Assembly: GCA_002937525.1 (NCBI GenBank)
Contig: PTKA01000125.1
Coordinates: 1 to 5,597, forward strand
Direction: 5' to 3'
Length of the DNA: 5,597 nucleotides
Source: Alphaproteobacteria bacterium MarineAlpha10_Bin3
Lineage (GTDB): Bacteria; Pseudomonadota; Alphaproteobacteria; UBA8366; GCA-2717185
Shown: positions 5,335 to 5,597 of the stretch, in pieces
Numbering within the stretch: position 1 is the stretch's first letter
Layout: every line of letters begins with the position of its first letter
The notes under the pieces: generated by a model
What the model was told of the DNA's origin: nothing
Database searches by the model: none
Seen by the model: only the letters and a program-made list of their open reading frames with translations
Made by a program: the position numbers and the translations under genes

Positions 5335-5597
5335 AGCACCCCCGCTTCCATCAGGCCGGCCAGTTCGCAATCGTCCAGCCCCAGTTCCGCGCCATAGATT
5401 TCCTGGTTGTGCTCGCCGGTCAGCGGCGCGCGCCGGGAGATGCGCCACGGCGACCCATTATGGATCGCGGCCGAACCGGGATATTTGAAGCGCCGTCCGA
5501 GTTCGCCATGCTCGACCTCGACCCAGAAACCGCGATCCGCAAGATGGCCGTCTTCGACCAGCTCGTCCGGCGCCCGGACCGCACCCCAGTTGAACTG
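5331..5597 (-). CDS. CaiB/BaiF family (class III) CoA-transferase, C-terminal 88 residues
   Basis: The reading frame enters from the right edge with no start in the window and ends at TGA 5333-5331. The visible end has the hallmarks of family III CoA-transferases: GHLADRGFWVEVEHGELG (residues 17-34 of the fragment), KYPGSA, the WRISRRAPLTGEHNQEIYG stretch (52-70) and the closing LGLDDCELAGLMEAGVL. Family members are about 400 residues long and move CoA between carboxylic acids; the catalytic aspartate lies in the missing N-terminal part. The 4-base overlap with the dehydrogenase shows an operon, so both probably act on the same acid or its CoA ester. The acid is unknown, and formyl-CoA:oxalate, succinyl-CoA or racemase-type relatives cannot be told apart from this piece. 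Confidence 0.88.
   Translation of the reverse strand, partial: QFNWGAVRAPDELVEDGHLADRGFWVEVEHGELGRRFKYPGSAAIHNGSPWRISRRAPLTGEHNQEIYGAELGLDDCELAGLMEAGVL

Noticed and set aside
5335..5448. Extended N-terminus of the dehydrogenase from the ATG at 5448
   Set aside because: These 38 codons overlap the well-supported CoA-transferase C-terminus in another frame and do not look like the family's N-terminus. The GTG at 5334 fits better.

Overview
The window looks like chromosomal DNA from a GC-rich alphaproteobacterium, probably of the Rhodospirillales. This rests on GC-rich coding DNA, remembered resemblance of several proteins to that group, and the palindromic intergenic repeat; it is an inference, since no rRNA or marker gene is present.

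Layout: two transcription blocks converge near position 3330. The left edge (1 to about 97, perhaps to 116) holds the end of an insertion sequence. Its transposase reads leftward out of the window and only the first six codons are visible, behind a perfect AAGGAGG site. Next is a non-coding stretch to 350. Its second half can fold into a compact multi-branched RNA directly upstream of the ribosome binding site of a 653-residue sodium:solute symporter (351-2312, +). A strong intrinsic terminator (2332-2366) closes that gene. A plus-strand pair follows: a 79-residue two-helix membrane protein, overlapping by ATGA with a 203-residue membrane-anchored TPR protein (2418-3265).

The convergence zone (3266-3396) is filled by two tandem palindromes (3273-3321 and 3336-3397) sharing the core CAGGATTGAT. 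The right border of this element supplies the stop codon of the first minus-strand gene.

The minus-strand block, read right to left, has the C-terminus of a CaiB/BaiF-type CoA-transferase (5331-5597), a D-2-hydroxyacid dehydrogenase starting at GTG and overlapping it by 4 bases (4282-5334), a 179-residue single-helix membrane protein of unknown function (3643-4182), and a 66-residue two-helix membrane protein (3397-3597). The first two form an operon likely to handle a carboxylic acid or its CoA thioester. A 14-base tandem repeat lies in the gap between the dehydrogenase and the 179-residue gene.

I see no complete novel defence or mobile system. The points most worth a second look are the structured symporter leader next to an IS insertion, the tandem palindrome that provides a stop codon, and the paired small membrane protein and TPR anchor.
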